DNA of 64,000 nucleotides from Rhodophyticola porphyridii (GTDB lineage: Bacteria; Pseudomonadota; Alphaproteobacteria; Rhodobacterales; Rhodobacteraceae): contig NZ_RCNT01000001.1 in the NCBI RefSeq assembly GCF_003688285.1, positions 248,001 to 312,000 of the forward strand. The letters run 5' to 3'. The position numbers and the translations under genes are program-made. Shown here piece by piece: positions 7,780 to 16,101 of this stretch (position 1 is its first letter; every line of letters begins with the position of its first letter). The notes under the pieces were generated by a model that had not been told where the DNA came from, ran no database searches, and saw only the letters and a program-made list of their open reading frames with translations.

Positions 7780-9167
7780 GCGAGACGCTCCTTCCAGCGG
7801 GCGATCTGCGCCCGTACCTGCACCGGGGCGGTGCCGCCGTAAGACATGCGCGAGGCGACGGAATTGTGCACGCCAAGCACGTCATAGACGCCCATGGTGA
7901 TCCGGCCCTCGACGCGCTGCATCTGCTCCAGCGCCAGATCCGGCAGGTCGCACCCGGCGTCTTCGGCCATTTTCACCAATGCGCCGGTCACATGATGGGC
8001 ATCGCGGAACGGCATGTCCAGTTCGCGCACCAGCCAGTCGGCCAGATCGGTCGCGGTCGAAAAGCCCGAGGAGGCGGCCGCTTCCAGCGCATCGCGGTTG
8101 GCGGTCATGTCGCGCACCATGCCCTCCATCGCCGCCAGCGCCAGCATCAGCGTGTCGGCCGCGTCGAACACCTGCTCCTTGTCCTCCTGCATGTCCTTGG
8201 AATAGGCCAGTGGCAGGCCCTTCATGACGGTCAGAAGCGCGACATTCGCCCCCAGTATCCGCCCGATCTTGGCGCGGATCAGTTCGGCGGCATCGGGGTT
8301 TTTCTTCTGCGGCATGATCGAGGAGCCGGTGGAAAACCTGTCCGACAGCGTCACGAAGCGGAACTGCGCCGAAGACCAGATAACCAGCTCTTCAGCGAAG
8401 CGGCTCAGATGTATCGCGCAGATCGTGGCCGCGGCCAGAAACTCCAGCGCGAAATCGCGGTCGCTCACCGCGTCCAGCGAATTGGCGGCGGGCCGGTCGA
8501 ACCCAAGCGCCGTCGCGGTCATGTCGCGGTCGATCGGAAAGGAGGTGCCCGCCAGCGCTGCCGCGCCCAGAGGGCATTCGTTCATCCGCGCCCGCGCGTC
8601 GCGAAAGCGCGAGAGATCGCGGCCGAACATTTCGACATAGGCCATCATGTGATGCCCCCATGTCACCGGCTGCGCGGTCTGCAGATGGGTGAACCCGGGC
8701 ATGACCCAATCCGCCCCCGCATCGGCCTGTCCCAGCAGGGCCCGCATCAGCGCCTCCAGCCCGTCCATCGCGGCATCCATCTGCCCGCGCACCCACAGCT
8801 TGAAATCGGTCGCCACCTGATCGTTGCGGGAGCGTGCGGTATGCAGCCGGCCCGCCGGCGCGCCGATCAGCTCGGCAAGCCGCGCCTCCACATTCATGTG
8901 AATGTCCTCCAGCGCGGTCGAAAAGGTGAAATTTCCGCCCTCGATCTCTGACAAGACCGTGAGCAGCCCTTCCCGGATCGCGTCCGCGTCCTTAACGTCG
9001 ACGATACCCTGATGGGCCAGCATCGCCGCATGGGCACGGGAGCCGTCGATATCCTGACGCGCCAACCGCTTGTCGAAGCCGATCGAGGCATTAATTGCCT
9101 CCATGATCGCATCCGGCCCGGCGGCGAAGCGCCCGCCCCACATCGCGTTCGATTTTGTGTCTGTCAT
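7776..9167 (-). CDS. argH: Argininosuccinate lyase
   Basis: A 463-residue enzyme of the fumarase/aspartase superfamily that splits argininosuccinate into arginine and fumarate. The signature [12 protein letters not shown] is present, as are [12 protein letters not shown] and the early [12 protein letters not shown]. The frame is open far upstream, but the ATG at 9167 gives the correct family start. It is divergent from the TlpA-like gene with only 30 bases between starts and is coupled to the downstream lipoprotein gene. Confidence 0.96.
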   Translation of the reverse strand: MTDTKSNAMWGGRFAAGPDAIMEAINASIGFDKRLARQDIDGSRAHAAMLAHQGIVDVKDADAIREGLLTVLSEIEGGNFTFSTALEDIHMNVEARLAELIGAPAGRLHTARSRNDQVATDFKLWVRGQMDAAMDGLEALMRALLGQADAGADWVMPGFTHLQTAQPVTWGHHMMAYVEMFGRDLSRFRDARARMNECPLGAAALAGTSFPIDRDMTATALGFDRPAANSLDAVSDRDFALEFLAAATICAIHLSRFAEELVIWSSAQFRFVTLSDRFSTGSSIMPQKKNPDAAELIRAKIGRILGANVALLTVMKGLPLAYSKDMQEDKEQVFDAADTLMLALAAMEGMVRDMTANRDALEAAASSGFSTATDLADWLVRELDMPFRDAHHVTGALVKMAEDAGCDLPDLALEQMQRVEGRITMGVYDVLGVHNSVASRMSYGGTAPVQVRAQIARWKERLA

Positions 9168-9197
9168 GTCGTGAACCCCGAGGAAGGGACCAGAAAG

Positions 9198-9749
9198 ATG
9201 ATCCGTGCCGTGATTTTGCCTGTGCTCTACATGGCCTTGGCCCTTGGTGCAAACGCCCAGACGGTCGATGATCTGCGGGTGGGCGACATGCGCGGGCTGG
9301 TGTTCCATGACGCGCCGGTGCCGGTGCCGGACACACCGTTTATCGACATGGAGGATGCGGAACATCGGCTGGCCGATCTTCAGGGGCGCTACATCCTGCT
9401 GAATTTCTGGGCCACATGGTGCGCGCCCTGCCGCCATGAAATGCCCTATCTGAACACGCTTCAGCATGAGCTGGGGGGCGAGCGGTTTCAGGTCGTGACC
9501 CTTGCGACCGGGCGCAACCCACCCCCGGCGATCCGCCGCTTCTTCGAGGAGGAAGGGATCGACGCGCTGCCGATGTATCGTGATCCGGGGCAGGTGATCG
9601 CCCGGGAGATGGGTGTTTTCGGCCTGCCGATCACCGTCATCCTGAACCCCGACGGGCAGGAGATTGCCCGCCTGCGCGGCGACGCGGATTGGGCCAGCCC
9701 GGAGGCCATGGCGCTGATCCGCGCTCTCCTCGCCGAGGGGGAGGGGTAA
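9198..9749 (+). CDS. Periplasmic TlpA-like thiol:disulfide oxidoreductase
   Basis: A 183-residue protein with a cleavable signal peptide (about residues 1-20, ending GANAQ) and a thioredoxin fold of TlpA/ResA type. The redox motif WCAPC has Cys-75 and Cys-78, and the cis-proline loop is GLPITV. TlpA-like proteins reduce periplasmic cysteines, classically in cytochrome oxidase CuA assembly. Divergent placement against argH is, to my recollection, common in Alphaproteobacteria. The ATG at 9198 follows AGAAAG and is preferred over more distant in-frame starts inside argH. Confidence 0.88.
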   Translation: MIRAVILPVLYMALALGANAQTVDDLRVGDMRGLVFHDAPVPVPDTPFIDMEDAEHRLADLQGRYILLNFWATWCAPCRHEMPYLNTLQHELGGERFQVVTLATGRNPPPAIRRFFEEEGIDALPMYRDPGQVIAREMGVFGLPITVILNPDGQEIARLRGDADWASPEAMALIRALLAEGEG

Positions 9750-9770
9750 GCCCGGGCCGCTCCCCAGGCA

Positions 9771-9785
9771 CCGGCGGCGCGCCGG
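9771..9785. terminator. Small hairpin between convergent tlpA-like gene and tag
   Basis: CCGGC at 9771-9775 and GCCGG at 9781-9785 form a 5-bp stem with a 5-base loop in the 72-base gap between convergent genes. There is no clear T-run. It is a weak terminator candidate. Confidence 0.25.
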
Positions 9786-9821
9786 ATGTATCTTAAGGCA
9801 ATAAAAGGGACGCGGCCGGGC

Positions 9822-10394
9822 TCAGCGCGCCAGGGCGGCCACCCGGGCATGGGCCGGGCAGGTCACCAGATGGTCGTTGACCAGCCCCATCGCCTGCATC
9901 GCGGCATAGACGATGGTGGGGCCGCAAAACCGGAACCCCGCTTTCTTCAGGTCCTTCGATATCTGCGTGCTGAGCGGCGTGAAGGCGGGCACCTCGGCCA
10001 GCGCGGTCCAGGAGTTCTGCACCGGACGACCGCCGACATAATCCCAGAGAAACCGGTCAAATCCCTGCTGCTGCTCGATTTTCTGCCAGGCGCGCGCATT
10101 TCCGATCGTCGCCTCTATCTTGCCGCGGTGGCGCACGATGCCGGGGTTCGACAACAGACGCGCAACCTCCGCCTCGCCCCATGTGGCAATCACATTCGGG
10201 TCGAACCCCTCGAACGCTTCGCGGAACGCCGCGCGCTTCTTCAGGATCGTGATCCAGCTCAGCCCGGCCTGAAATCCGTCCAGAATCAGCTTTTCCCACA
10301 AGGCGCGGCTGTCATACTCCGGCACGCCCCATTCGTCGTCGTGATAGGCCACATAGATCGGGTCGTCTCCGCACCAGCCGCAGCGCTCCGACAT
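9822..10394 (-). CDS. tag: DNA-3-methyladenine glycosylase I
   Basis: A 190-residue base-excision repair enzyme that removes 3-methyladenine from alkylated DNA. The N-terminal RCGWCGDDPIYVAYHDDEWG is diagnostic and carries the cysteine and histidine zinc ligands; the other two ligands sit in NDHLVTC near the C-terminus. WEKLILDGFQAGLSW is also typical. A GGGAG ribosome site precedes the ATG. It is divergent from the EAL gene. Confidence 0.95.
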   Translation of the reverse strand: MSERCGWCGDDPIYVAYHDDEWGVPEYDSRALWEKLILDGFQAGLSWITILKKRAAFREAFEGFDPNVIATWGEAEVARLLSNPGIVRHRGKIEATIGNARAWQKIEQQQGFDRFLWDYVGGRPVQNSWTALAEVPAFTPLSTQISKDLKKAGFRFCGPTIVYAAMQAMGLVNDHLVTCPAHARVAALAR

Positions 10395-10496
10395 GTCGGC
10401 GTCTCCCGTTTCGTAAAATTAGAACAAAATACGAATGTTCACCCCTTCTTAAAGATTTTCGCGACAACACTGCAAGCGCCGTGATCGGAGGGGCTC

Positions 10497-11336
10497 ATGC
10501 AGGGGCAACAGCAGAAATTCAGGGATCAGGACAGTGCGGGCAGCCCGCTGGACATGGCCCTGATGGAACGGGACCGTGACACTATCGCGATGGTCGCCCG
10601 GGCGCTGGATGTGAACGATGTGGCGCTGGCGTTTCAGCCGGTCGTATCCTCGCGCGCGGGCAACACGGTGGCCTATTACGAGGGGCTGATCCGGATTTTC
10701 GACGAAACCGGCAGGGTCATCCCCGCCCGCGATTTCATGGGCGCGGTCGAAACCCGGGAACTGGGCCGCCGGATCGACTGCGCCGCGCTCGGCATCGGGC
10801 TGAAGACGCTGAGGGCCAACCCGTCGCTCCGGCTGGCCATCAACATGTCGGCCCGGTCGATCGGCTATCCGCACTGGATGAACATTCTCAAGAAGTTCAT
10901 CCGCCTGCATCCCGATGTCGTCGAACGCCTGATTCTGGAGATCACCGAAACCTCGGCCATGCTGGTGCCCGAAATCGTAACCATCTTCATGGCGGAGATG
11001 CAGGAAAAGGGCATCACCTTCGCGCTGGACGATTTCGGCGCCGGTCAGACCTCCTTCCGCCACCTCAAGGATTTCTGCTTCGACATCCTGAAGATCGACG
11101 GCCAGTTTTCCCGCAAGGTCCATTCCGACCCCGACAATCAGGTCCTGACCCAGGCACTGATGTCCATCGCCAGGCATTTCGACATGCTCGCCGTGGCGGA
11201 GGCCGTCGAAACCCGGGAAGAGGCGCAATGGCTTGTCAATTCGGGGGTGGATTGTCTGCAAGGCTATTACTTCGCCGCGCCCAGCCTCTCCGCCCCCTGG
11301 AAGGTGCAGGAGAGCCAGACCCTCATCACCGGCTGA
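10497..11336 (+). CDS. Stand-alone EAL-domain cyclic-di-GMP phosphodiesterase
   Basis: A 279-residue cytoplasmic protein with one EAL domain (about residues 40-270) and no recognisable sensor domain; the N-terminus is a short hydrophilic extension. The catalytic set looks complete: Glu in YYEGLIRI, Asn in NMSARSIG, Glu in LEITET, the two Asp of DDFGAG, Lys in LKIDGQ, Glu in VAEAVE and Gln in LQGYYF. It should therefore hydrolyse c-di-GMP to pGpG. No GGDEF partner is nearby. Confidence 0.88.
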   Translation: MQGQQQKFRDQDSAGSPLDMALMERDRDTIAMVARALDVNDVALAFQPVVSSRAGNTVAYYEGLIRIFDETGRVIPARDFMGAVETRELGRRIDCAALGIGLKTLRANPSLRLAINMSARSIGYPHWMNILKKFIRLHPDVVERLILEITETSAMLVPEIVTIFMAEMQEKGITFALDDFGAGQTSFRHLKDFCFDILKIDGQFSRKVHSDPDNQVLTQALMSIARHFDMLAVAEAVETREEAQWLVNSGVDCLQGYYFAAPSLSAPWKVQESQTLITG

Positions 11337-11518
11337 TCCGCCCTCTTTGGGGGCCGATCCGCATCTTCCGGTTGAACCGCGCGCCGGACTGAGACACCGT
11401 GTCAGTTGTGACCCGGGGTCCAACCGCCTATGACCGCCCCGGAACTGCAGCCAGTCTTCCGCGCGGGCGCTCCTGCCTGTCTGCCCGTGCGATGGTCCAA
11501 ATCGAAAGGGACGTCTTC

Positions 11519-12694
11519 ATGACCAACGTCGTCATCGCCTCCGCAGCCCGCACGCCCGTGGGCAGTTTTCTTGGCTCCTTCGCCAACACCCCCGCCCATG
11601 ATCTGGGCCGCGCCGTGCTGGAAGAACTCGTTGCCCGCGCCGGGGTCGACAAATCAGAGGTGTCCGAAACGATCCTGGGTCAGGTCCTGACCGCCGCACA
11701 GGGCCAGAACCCCGCGCGCCAGGCCCATATCAATGCGGGCTTCCCGCAGGAAAGCGCCGCCTGGGGCATCAACCAGGTCTGTGGCTCGGGCTTGCGTGCT
11801 GTCGCGCTCGGTGCGCAGCACATCATGCTTGGCGATGCCACGATCGTTGCCGCCGGCGGGCAGGAAAACATGTCGATGTCGCCCCATGCGGCCGCCCTCC
11901 GTCACGGCCAGAAAATGGGCGATATGAAATACATCGACACCATGATCCGGGACGGTCTTTGGGATGCGTTCAACGGTTATCACATGGGCCAGACCGCCGA
12001 AAACGTCGCCGAGAAGTGGCAGATCAGCCGCGAGCAGCAGGACGAGTTCGCCGTTGCCAGCCAGAACAAGGCCGAAGCCGCGCAGAAGGCCGGCAAGTTC
12101 GAGGACGAGATCGTCAGCTACACGGTTCCGGGCCGCAAGGGCGATATCGTGGTCGACAAGGATGAGTACATCCGCCACGGCGCCACGATGGAGGCGATGC
12201 AGAAACTGCGCCCGGCCTTCACCAAGGACGGCTCGGTGACCGCCGCCAACGCCTCCGGTCTGAATGACGGCGCGGCGGGCGCGCTCCTGATGTCCGCCGA
12301 CGAGGCCGAAAAGCGCGGCATCGAACCGCTGGCGCGCATCGCCAGCTACGCCACCGCCGGGCTTGACCCGTCGATCATGGGTGTGGGGCCGATCTATGCC
12401 TCCCGCAAGGCGCTGGAGAAGGCCGGCTGGAAGGTCGAGGATCTGGATCTGGTGGAGGCGAACGAGGCGTTCGCGGCCCAGGCCTGCGCCGTCAACAAGG
12501 ACATGGGCTGGGACCCCGAGATCGTCAACGTCAATGGCGGGGCGATTGCCATCGGTCACCCGATCGGCGCATCGGGCGCGCGCGTCCTCAACACGCTTCT
12601 GTTCGAGATGAAGCGCCGCGACGCAAAGAAAGGCCTCGCCACCCTGTGCATCGGCGGCGGCATGGGTGTCGCCCTCTGCGTCGAGCGCCCGTAA
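11519..12694 (+). CDS. phaA: Acetyl-CoA acetyltransferase (beta-ketothiolase)
   Basis: A 391-residue biosynthetic thiolase that condenses two acetyl-CoA to acetoacetyl-CoA. Nucleophile Cys-88 lies in [10 protein letters not shown]; the catalytic His is in [11 protein letters not shown] and the second Cys in LCIGGGMG. The ATG at 11519 follows GGGA with good spacing and gives [15 protein letters not shown], the family start. It is followed by phaB, so the pair supplies (R)-3-hydroxybutyryl-CoA for polyhydroxybutyrate and, in this group, for the ethylmalonyl-CoA pathway. The 182-base leader 11337-11518 shows no promoter I could place with confidence. Confidence 0.95.
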   Translation: MTNVVIASAARTPVGSFLGSFANTPAHDLGRAVLEELVARAGVDKSEVSETILGQVLTAAQGQNPARQAHINAGFPQESAAWGINQVCGSGLRAVALGAQHIMLGDATIVAAGGQENMSMSPHAAALRHGQKMGDMKYIDTMIRDGLWDAFNGYHMGQTAENVAEKWQISREQQDEFAVASQNKAEAAQKAGKFEDEIVSYTVPGRKGDIVVDKDEYIRHGATMEAMQKLRPAFTKDGSVTAANASGLNDGAAGALLMSADEAEKRGIEPLARIASYATAGLDPSIMGVGPIYASRKALEKAGWKVEDLDLVEANEAFAAQACAVNKDMGWDPEIVNVNGGAIAIGHPIGASGARVLNTLLFEMKRRDAKKGLATLCIGGGMGVALCVERP

Positions 12695-12699
12695 GCGAA

Positions 12700-12728
12700 A
12701 AGGCGGCGTAATATCGTTGCGCCGCCTT
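12700..12728 (+). terminator. Intercistronic hairpin between phaA and phaB
   Basis: AAGGCGGCG at 12700-12708 pairs perfectly with CGCCGCCTT at 12720-12728 across an 11-base loop, starting 6 bases after the phaA stop. There is no T-run downstream, so partial termination or protection of the phaA mRNA end is more likely than full termination. It would let the two genes be expressed in unequal amounts. Confidence 0.55.
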
Positions 12729-12777
12729 CCGCGACCGCCTAACAATATTTCAAGGGAAGCTTAAGGAGGAGATGGGT

Positions 12778-13503
12778 ATGGCCCGTGTTGCATTGGTCAC
12801 TGGCGGAAGCCGTGGCATCGGTGAGGCGATTTCGAAGAGACTGAAAGCGGATGGCTATGAGGTTGCGGCCACATATGCCGGCAATGACGAGGCCGCCGCC
12901 GCCTTCACCAAGGAAACCGGGATCAAGACCTACAAGTGGAACGTCGCCGATTACGACGCCTCCAAGGCGGGCATCGAACAGGTCGAGGCGGATCTCGGCC
13001 CGATCGATGTGGTCGTCGCCAATGCGGGCATCACCCGCGATGCGCCGTTCCACAAGATGACCCCGCAGCAGTGGAAAGAGGTCATCGACACCAATCTCAC
13101 CGGCGTGTTCAACACCGTACATCCGGTCTGGCCCGGCATGCGGGAACGCAAGTTCGGCCGGGTCATCGTGATCTCGTCGATCAACGGTCAGAAAGGCCAG
13201 TTCGCGCAGGTGAACTATGCCGCAACCAAGGCCGGCGATCTCGGGATCATCAAATCCCTTGCTCAGGAGGGCGCCCGCGCAGGCATCACCGCCAATGCGG
13301 TGTGCCCCGGCTATATCGGCACCGAAATGGTCCGCGCGATCCCCGAAAAGGTCCTTAACGAGGTGATCATTCCGCAGATCCCGGCGGGCCGTCTGGGCGA
13401 GCCTGAGGAAATCGCGCGCTGTGTGGCGTTCCTTGCCTCCGACGATGCGGGCTTCATCAACGGCTCGACCATCTCGGCCAACGGGGCGCAGTTTTTCGTC
13501 TGA
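12778..13503 (+). CDS. phaB: Acetoacetyl-CoA reductase
   Basis: A 241-residue short-chain dehydrogenase that reduces acetoacetyl-CoA to (R)-3-hydroxybutyryl-CoA with NADPH. TGGSRGIG is the cofactor loop; the catalytic set is NAG, Ser in SSINGQKGQF and Tyr/Lys in YAATK. Two ATGs are possible, at 12772 and 12778. The strong AAGGAGGA at 12763-12770 is only 1 base from the first but 7 from the second, so 12778 (MARVALVTGG) is chosen. A terminator follows the gene. Confidence 0.95.
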   Translation: MARVALVTGGSRGIGEAISKRLKADGYEVAATYAGNDEAAAAFTKETGIKTYKWNVADYDASKAGIEQVEADLGPIDVVVANAGITRDAPFHKMTPQQWKEVIDTNLTGVFNTVHPVWPGMRERKFGRVIVISSINGQKGQFAQVNYAATKAGDLGIIKSLAQEGARAGITANAVCPGYIGTEMVRAIPEKVLNEVIIPQIPAGRLGEPEEIARCVAFLASDDAGFINGSTISANGAQFFV

Positions 13504-13533
13504 CCGGCGTGAAACGGCTTGTGGAGAACGAAA

Positions 13534-13564
13534 AAAGGGCCGGCCCATGACAGGCCGGCCCTTT
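13534..13564 (+). terminator. Strong intrinsic terminator after phaB
   Basis: AAAGGGCCGGCC at 13534-13545 pairs perfectly with GGCCGGCCCTTT at 13553-13564 across a 7-base loop. A-rich before and T-containing after, so it can serve phaB rightward and also the small leftward gene that ends at 13584. Confidence 0.85.
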
Positions 13565-13583
13565 CTTGCGGCGCGAGGGGCGC

Positions 13584-13703
13584 CTAGCGGGCTGTTCTGG
13601 AGGTGAACAGCCAGTTGAGGGCGGCCTTGGCGGCCCGGGCCCGCTCCTGATGGGCGATTTTGAAAGCGCGGCGGGCCTCGGCGGTCATGGAAACTTCGAT
13701 CAT
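13584..13703 (-). CDS. Small basic hypothetical protein (39 residues)
   Basis: A short leftward gene with ATG at 13701-13703 and stop TAG at 13584-13586. It begins MIEVSMTAEARRAFKIAHQE and continues as one alanine/arginine-rich, probably amphipathic helix to LNWLFTSRTAR. A ribosome site AAAGGA sits 8 bases upstream of the ATG, and the terminator at 13534-13564 lies just past its end. These support a real gene. It is divergent from the LysR gene and may share its control region. No family recognised. Confidence 0.6.
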   Translation of the reverse strand: MIEVSMTAEARRAFKIAHQERARAAKAALNWLFTSRTAR

Positions 13704-13787
13704 GGGTCAAATCCTTTGATGTGAGTGTCGTCTTGACCCTTGTATGACGCCTTGAAACAAAATCGACAAACGAGACTTTTCATCGGT

Positions 13788-13810
13788 TCAGATAAGCTAT
13801 ACTTAACTGA
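13788..13810. promoter_or_regulatory. Inverted repeat abutting the LysR start (probable operator)
   Basis: TCAGATAAG at 13788-13796 and CTTAACTGA at 13802-13810 form 9-base arms with one mismatch around the spacer CTATA. The dyad ends one base before the LysR ATG at 13812. LysR regulators usually bind such imperfect dyads near their own promoters, so autoregulation is likely; the divergent 39-residue gene could be a co-target. Confidence 0.55.
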
Positions 13811-13811
13811 T

Positions 13812-14762
13812 ATGTCTGATCGTCTCCCCCCGCTGACGGCCTTGCGCGCCTTCGATGCCGCCGCGCGGCACATGAGTTTTGCCAAGGCGGCGGAGGAGTT
13901 GAGCGTCACGCCCGCAGCGCTCAGCTTCCAGATCAAATCGCTGGAGGAACATCTGGGCGCGCCGCTTTTCCGGCGTCTCAACCGCGCCGTCGAGCTGACC
14001 GCGGCGGGCAAGACCCTTGCCGCCGGAACCGAACAGAGCTTCGAGGGTCTGCGCCTGGCGTGGCGCAACGTGACCCGCGCGCAGGAGGAAAACACGCTGA
14101 CGGTCACGGCGGGTCCCGCCTTCACGGCGAAATGGCTGGCGCCGCGGCTGTTTCACTTCGTGCAGGCTCATCCCGAGATCGAGCTGCGATTTTCCGCCAC
14201 GCTTCGGATCATGGATTTCGACCGGGACGATGTGGATGTGGCGATCCGCTTCGGAATGGGCGGGCGCAACGATGACGGGCTGTATTCGAAACCGATCATC
14301 CAGGATTGGGTCACGCCGATGATGCACCCGGTTCTGGCCGAGAAATACCCCGACCCCGAAAGCCTGGCCCATGCGCCGCTTCTGGATCAGGAAGACACCA
14401 GATTTCTGAAACCGCCGCTTGACTGGCCAGCCTGGTTCCGCGCCGCCGGGCTGAGCGCGCCGCCCGATATTTCGGCGCATTTCAATCAGGCCGACCACGC
14501 CATCGACGCGGCGGCGGCTGGTGGCGGTGTGATTCTGGGCCGGGTGTCGCTGAGCGAACGCGACCTGCTCGAAGGGCGGCTTGTGATGCCTTTCCCCCTC
14601 GCCCTGACCACCGAGGCGCATTACCGCTTCGTCTGCCCGCATGGCACGGAAACCAGGCCGCAGGTGGCCGCGTTTCTCGCCTGGCTGGAGGCGGAGGCGC
14701 AATCGCTGCTGGCCTACCGCGAGGGGCGGGAGTTCATTTCCGCGGCGGATGTATCTGTCTGA
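13812..14762 (+). CDS. LysR family transcriptional regulator, GcvA-like
   Basis: A 316-residue regulator. The N-terminal winged HTH (about residues 4-62) starts RLPPLTALRAFDAAARHMSF, the form typical of the GcvA/AmpR branch, followed by a LysR substrate-binding domain (about 90-295). The effector is unknown. The ATG at 13812 is chosen over an earlier in-frame ATG at 13740 because it starts exactly at the conserved domain; the upstream stretch carries the inverted-repeat operator instead. Confidence 0.88.
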   Translation: MSDRLPPLTALRAFDAAARHMSFAKAAEELSVTPAALSFQIKSLEEHLGAPLFRRLNRAVELTAAGKTLAAGTEQSFEGLRLAWRNVTRAQEENTLTVTAGPAFTAKWLAPRLFHFVQAHPEIELRFSATLRIMDFDRDDVDVAIRFGMGGRNDDGLYSKPIIQDWVTPMMHPVLAEKYPDPESLAHAPLLDQEDTRFLKPPLDWPAWFRAAGLSAPPDISAHFNQADHAIDAAAAGGGVILGRVSLSERDLLEGRLVMPFPLALTTEAHYRFVCPHGTETRPQVAAFLAWLEAEAQSLLAYREGREFISAADVSV

Positions 14763-14765
14763 GAT

Positions 14766-14788
14766 GGGGGCGCCGGTTCCGCGCCCCC
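14766..14788. terminator. Hairpin between convergent LysR and YdcH-type genes
   Basis: GGGGGCGC at 14766-14773 pairs perfectly with GCGCCCCC at 14781-14788 across a 7-base loop. It fills the 43-base gap between two convergent genes, so it probably serves both as terminator, although there is no T-run. Confidence 0.55.
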
Positions 14789-14805
14789 CGGAGTTCGCGT
14801 CCGGA

Positions 14806-14970
14806 TCAGCCGTCGAGGCGGCTGATTTCTTCCTTCAAACGCAGCTTCTGCTTTTTGAGGTCCCGAATTGCAAGTTCGTCCATACCGGGGCTGCGTTGCG
14901 CCTGTTCGACCCGTTCCGAGAGGTGTTCATGCTTTTTCCGCAGTTCCTGAAGATGGGCGCCTAGCGACAT
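14806..14970 (-). CDS. YdcH/DUF465 family small coiled-coil protein
   Basis: A 54-residue highly charged helical protein with LRKKHEHLSERVEQAQRSPG followed by LKKQKLRLKEEISRL, the DUF465 (YdcH) pattern. The function of the family is unknown; the sequence predicts one or two helices, probably self-associating. The ATG at 14970 follows a strong AGGAGG at good spacing, so longer upstream starts are rejected. The 87-base gap after it toward the methyltransferase shows nothing clear. Confidence 0.85.
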   Translation of the reverse strand: MSLGAHLQELRKKHEHLSERVEQAQRSPGMDELAIRDLKKQKLRLKEEISRLDG

Positions 14971-15057
14971 CCGTCGTCCTCCTCTCAATGTGTATGTCAT
15001 ATGACAATGCAACCACAGCTTGGGCTGCATGTCACGCTGCACCTGCAATAGGATATC

Positions 15058-15822
15058 TCAAATTGAACGGGTTTTTGGCGGAGTGCCCCAGACAACCGGC
15101 ATCCCGTCGCGCAGAATGGCGCGCGCGATCTCGCCATGGCTGTCCCCGTCGCGGTCATGCCGCGCCCCGTCATGCAGGCAAAGCGGCGCCAGCAGGGTGA
15201 AAGGCCCCCGCCCGGCCTTGCGCGCCTTCAGCAGGATCCGGCCCGCCGGGCGCCCCTGCCGCGGCATCAGCGGCAGGACGGTGACCGACCCGAACCCGCC
15301 CGACAGCGCAGAGAGCGTATCGGGCAATCTCTCGGTCATCTGGATCATCGTCAGCCAGCCCTTGGGCGCCAGCCGTCGCCCGGCCACCGCGATCCAGCGG
15401 TCCAGCGGCGTATCTTCCCGCAACGCGGCCTCGCGGCCCGGGTCGTCCGCCGCGGTGCCGTGCCCGGCGCGATAATAGGGCGGGTTTGCGATGACATGAT
15501 CGAAGCTTTGCCGGCGCAGGTCATCGGGCAGATCGGTCAGATCGGCCTCCACCACATCCACCCCGTTCCGTCGCGCCAGATCGGCATAGGCCGCCTGCCG
15601 CTCGACGCCCAGAATGCGCAGCCCCGGCACCCGGGCGGCAAGGCAGAGGCCCGCGACCCCCGCGCCGCATCCCAGCTCCAGCACAGATTGCCCGGGCCGC
15701 GCGTCGCAGGCGGCGGCCAGAAACACCGGATCTGTCGCCGCGCGATAGCCATGGCGCGGTTGCCACGCCTGCACACGCCCGCCCAGAAAGGCGTCCCGGG
15801 TCAGATCCTCTTCGGCAAACAC
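15058..15822 (-). CDS. TrmN6-type tRNA/N6-adenine methyltransferase
   Basis: A 254-residue class I SAM methyltransferase. The SAM-binding loop is VLELGCGAGVAGL and the catalytic N6-adenine motif is NPPYY, the pair seen in TrmN6 (YfiC), which methylates A37 of tRNA1(Val). The leftward gene starts with GTG at 15820-15822 and has no Shine-Dalgarno; a run of nine C (on the coding strand) separates it from the stop of the DUF2007 gene, so translation probably depends on read-on from that gene. The exact substrate is inferred. Confidence 0.82.
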   Translation of the reverse strand: MFAEEDLTRDAFLGGRVQAWQPRHGYRAATDPVFLAAACDARPGQSVLELGCGAGVAGLCLAARVPGLRILGVERQAAYADLARRNGVDVVEADLTDLPDDLRRQSFDHVIANPPYYRAGHGTAADDPGREAALREDTPLDRWIAVAGRRLAPKGWLTMIQMTERLPDTLSALSGGFGSVTVLPLMPRQGRPAGRILLKARKAGRGPFTLLAPLCLHDGARHDRDGDSHGEIARAILRDGMPVVWGTPPKTRSI

Positions 15823-15831
15823 GGGGGGGGG
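15823..15831. repeat. Nine-base homopolymer between two coupled genes
   Basis: Nine consecutive G on the plus strand (C on the coding strand) fill the whole gap between the DUF2007 stop at 15832-15834 and the GTG start at 15820-15822. Such tracts slip during replication and sequencing. A length change would not alter either reading frame but would change the spacing for translational coupling. Confidence 0.9.
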
Positions 15832-16056
15832 TCAGTCCGAGACGTGCAGGTCATTGTCGCGCAGAACCGCGCGGGCCGCGAAGGCGTCCTTGCTCCGCAC
15901 CATCAGCCGGCGCGGCAAAATGCCGATGGAGCCTTCCAGAACGCTCATATGGACGTCGATCTCGAAGAACTCTATATCCTCCCCTGACAGAAGCGCCGAG
16001 GCAAAGGCGATGATCGTCGGGTCATTGCTGCGCAGAATTTCTTGCATATCCGGCAT
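15832..16056 (-). CDS. DUF2007 family small protein
   Basis: A 74-residue protein with LRSNDPTIIAFASALLSGEDIEFF and a LPRRLMVRSKDAFAARAVL block, the DUF2007 pattern (a PII-like ferredoxin fold often labelled a putative signal-transducing protein). No biochemical role is established. It lies directly upstream of the methyltransferase gene on the same strand and is divergent from the polyprenyl synthase gene with 45 bases between starts. Confidence 0.8.
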   Translation of the reverse strand: MPDMQEILRSNDPTIIAFASALLSGEDIEFFEIDVHMSVLEGSIGILPRRLMVRSKDAFAARAVLRDNDLHVSD

Positions 16057-16101
16057 TTAGGCATGTGCCGCGCACTTGTCGAGAGAAGGGATGACCGACC
16101 G

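Noticed and set aside
10449-11423. A 324-codon minus-strand frame opposite the EAL gene
   Set aside because: The plus strand has all EAL catalytic motifs.
12772-12777. ATG at 12772 as the phaB start
   Set aside because: Only one base separates it from AAGGAGGA; the ATG at 12778 has proper spacing.
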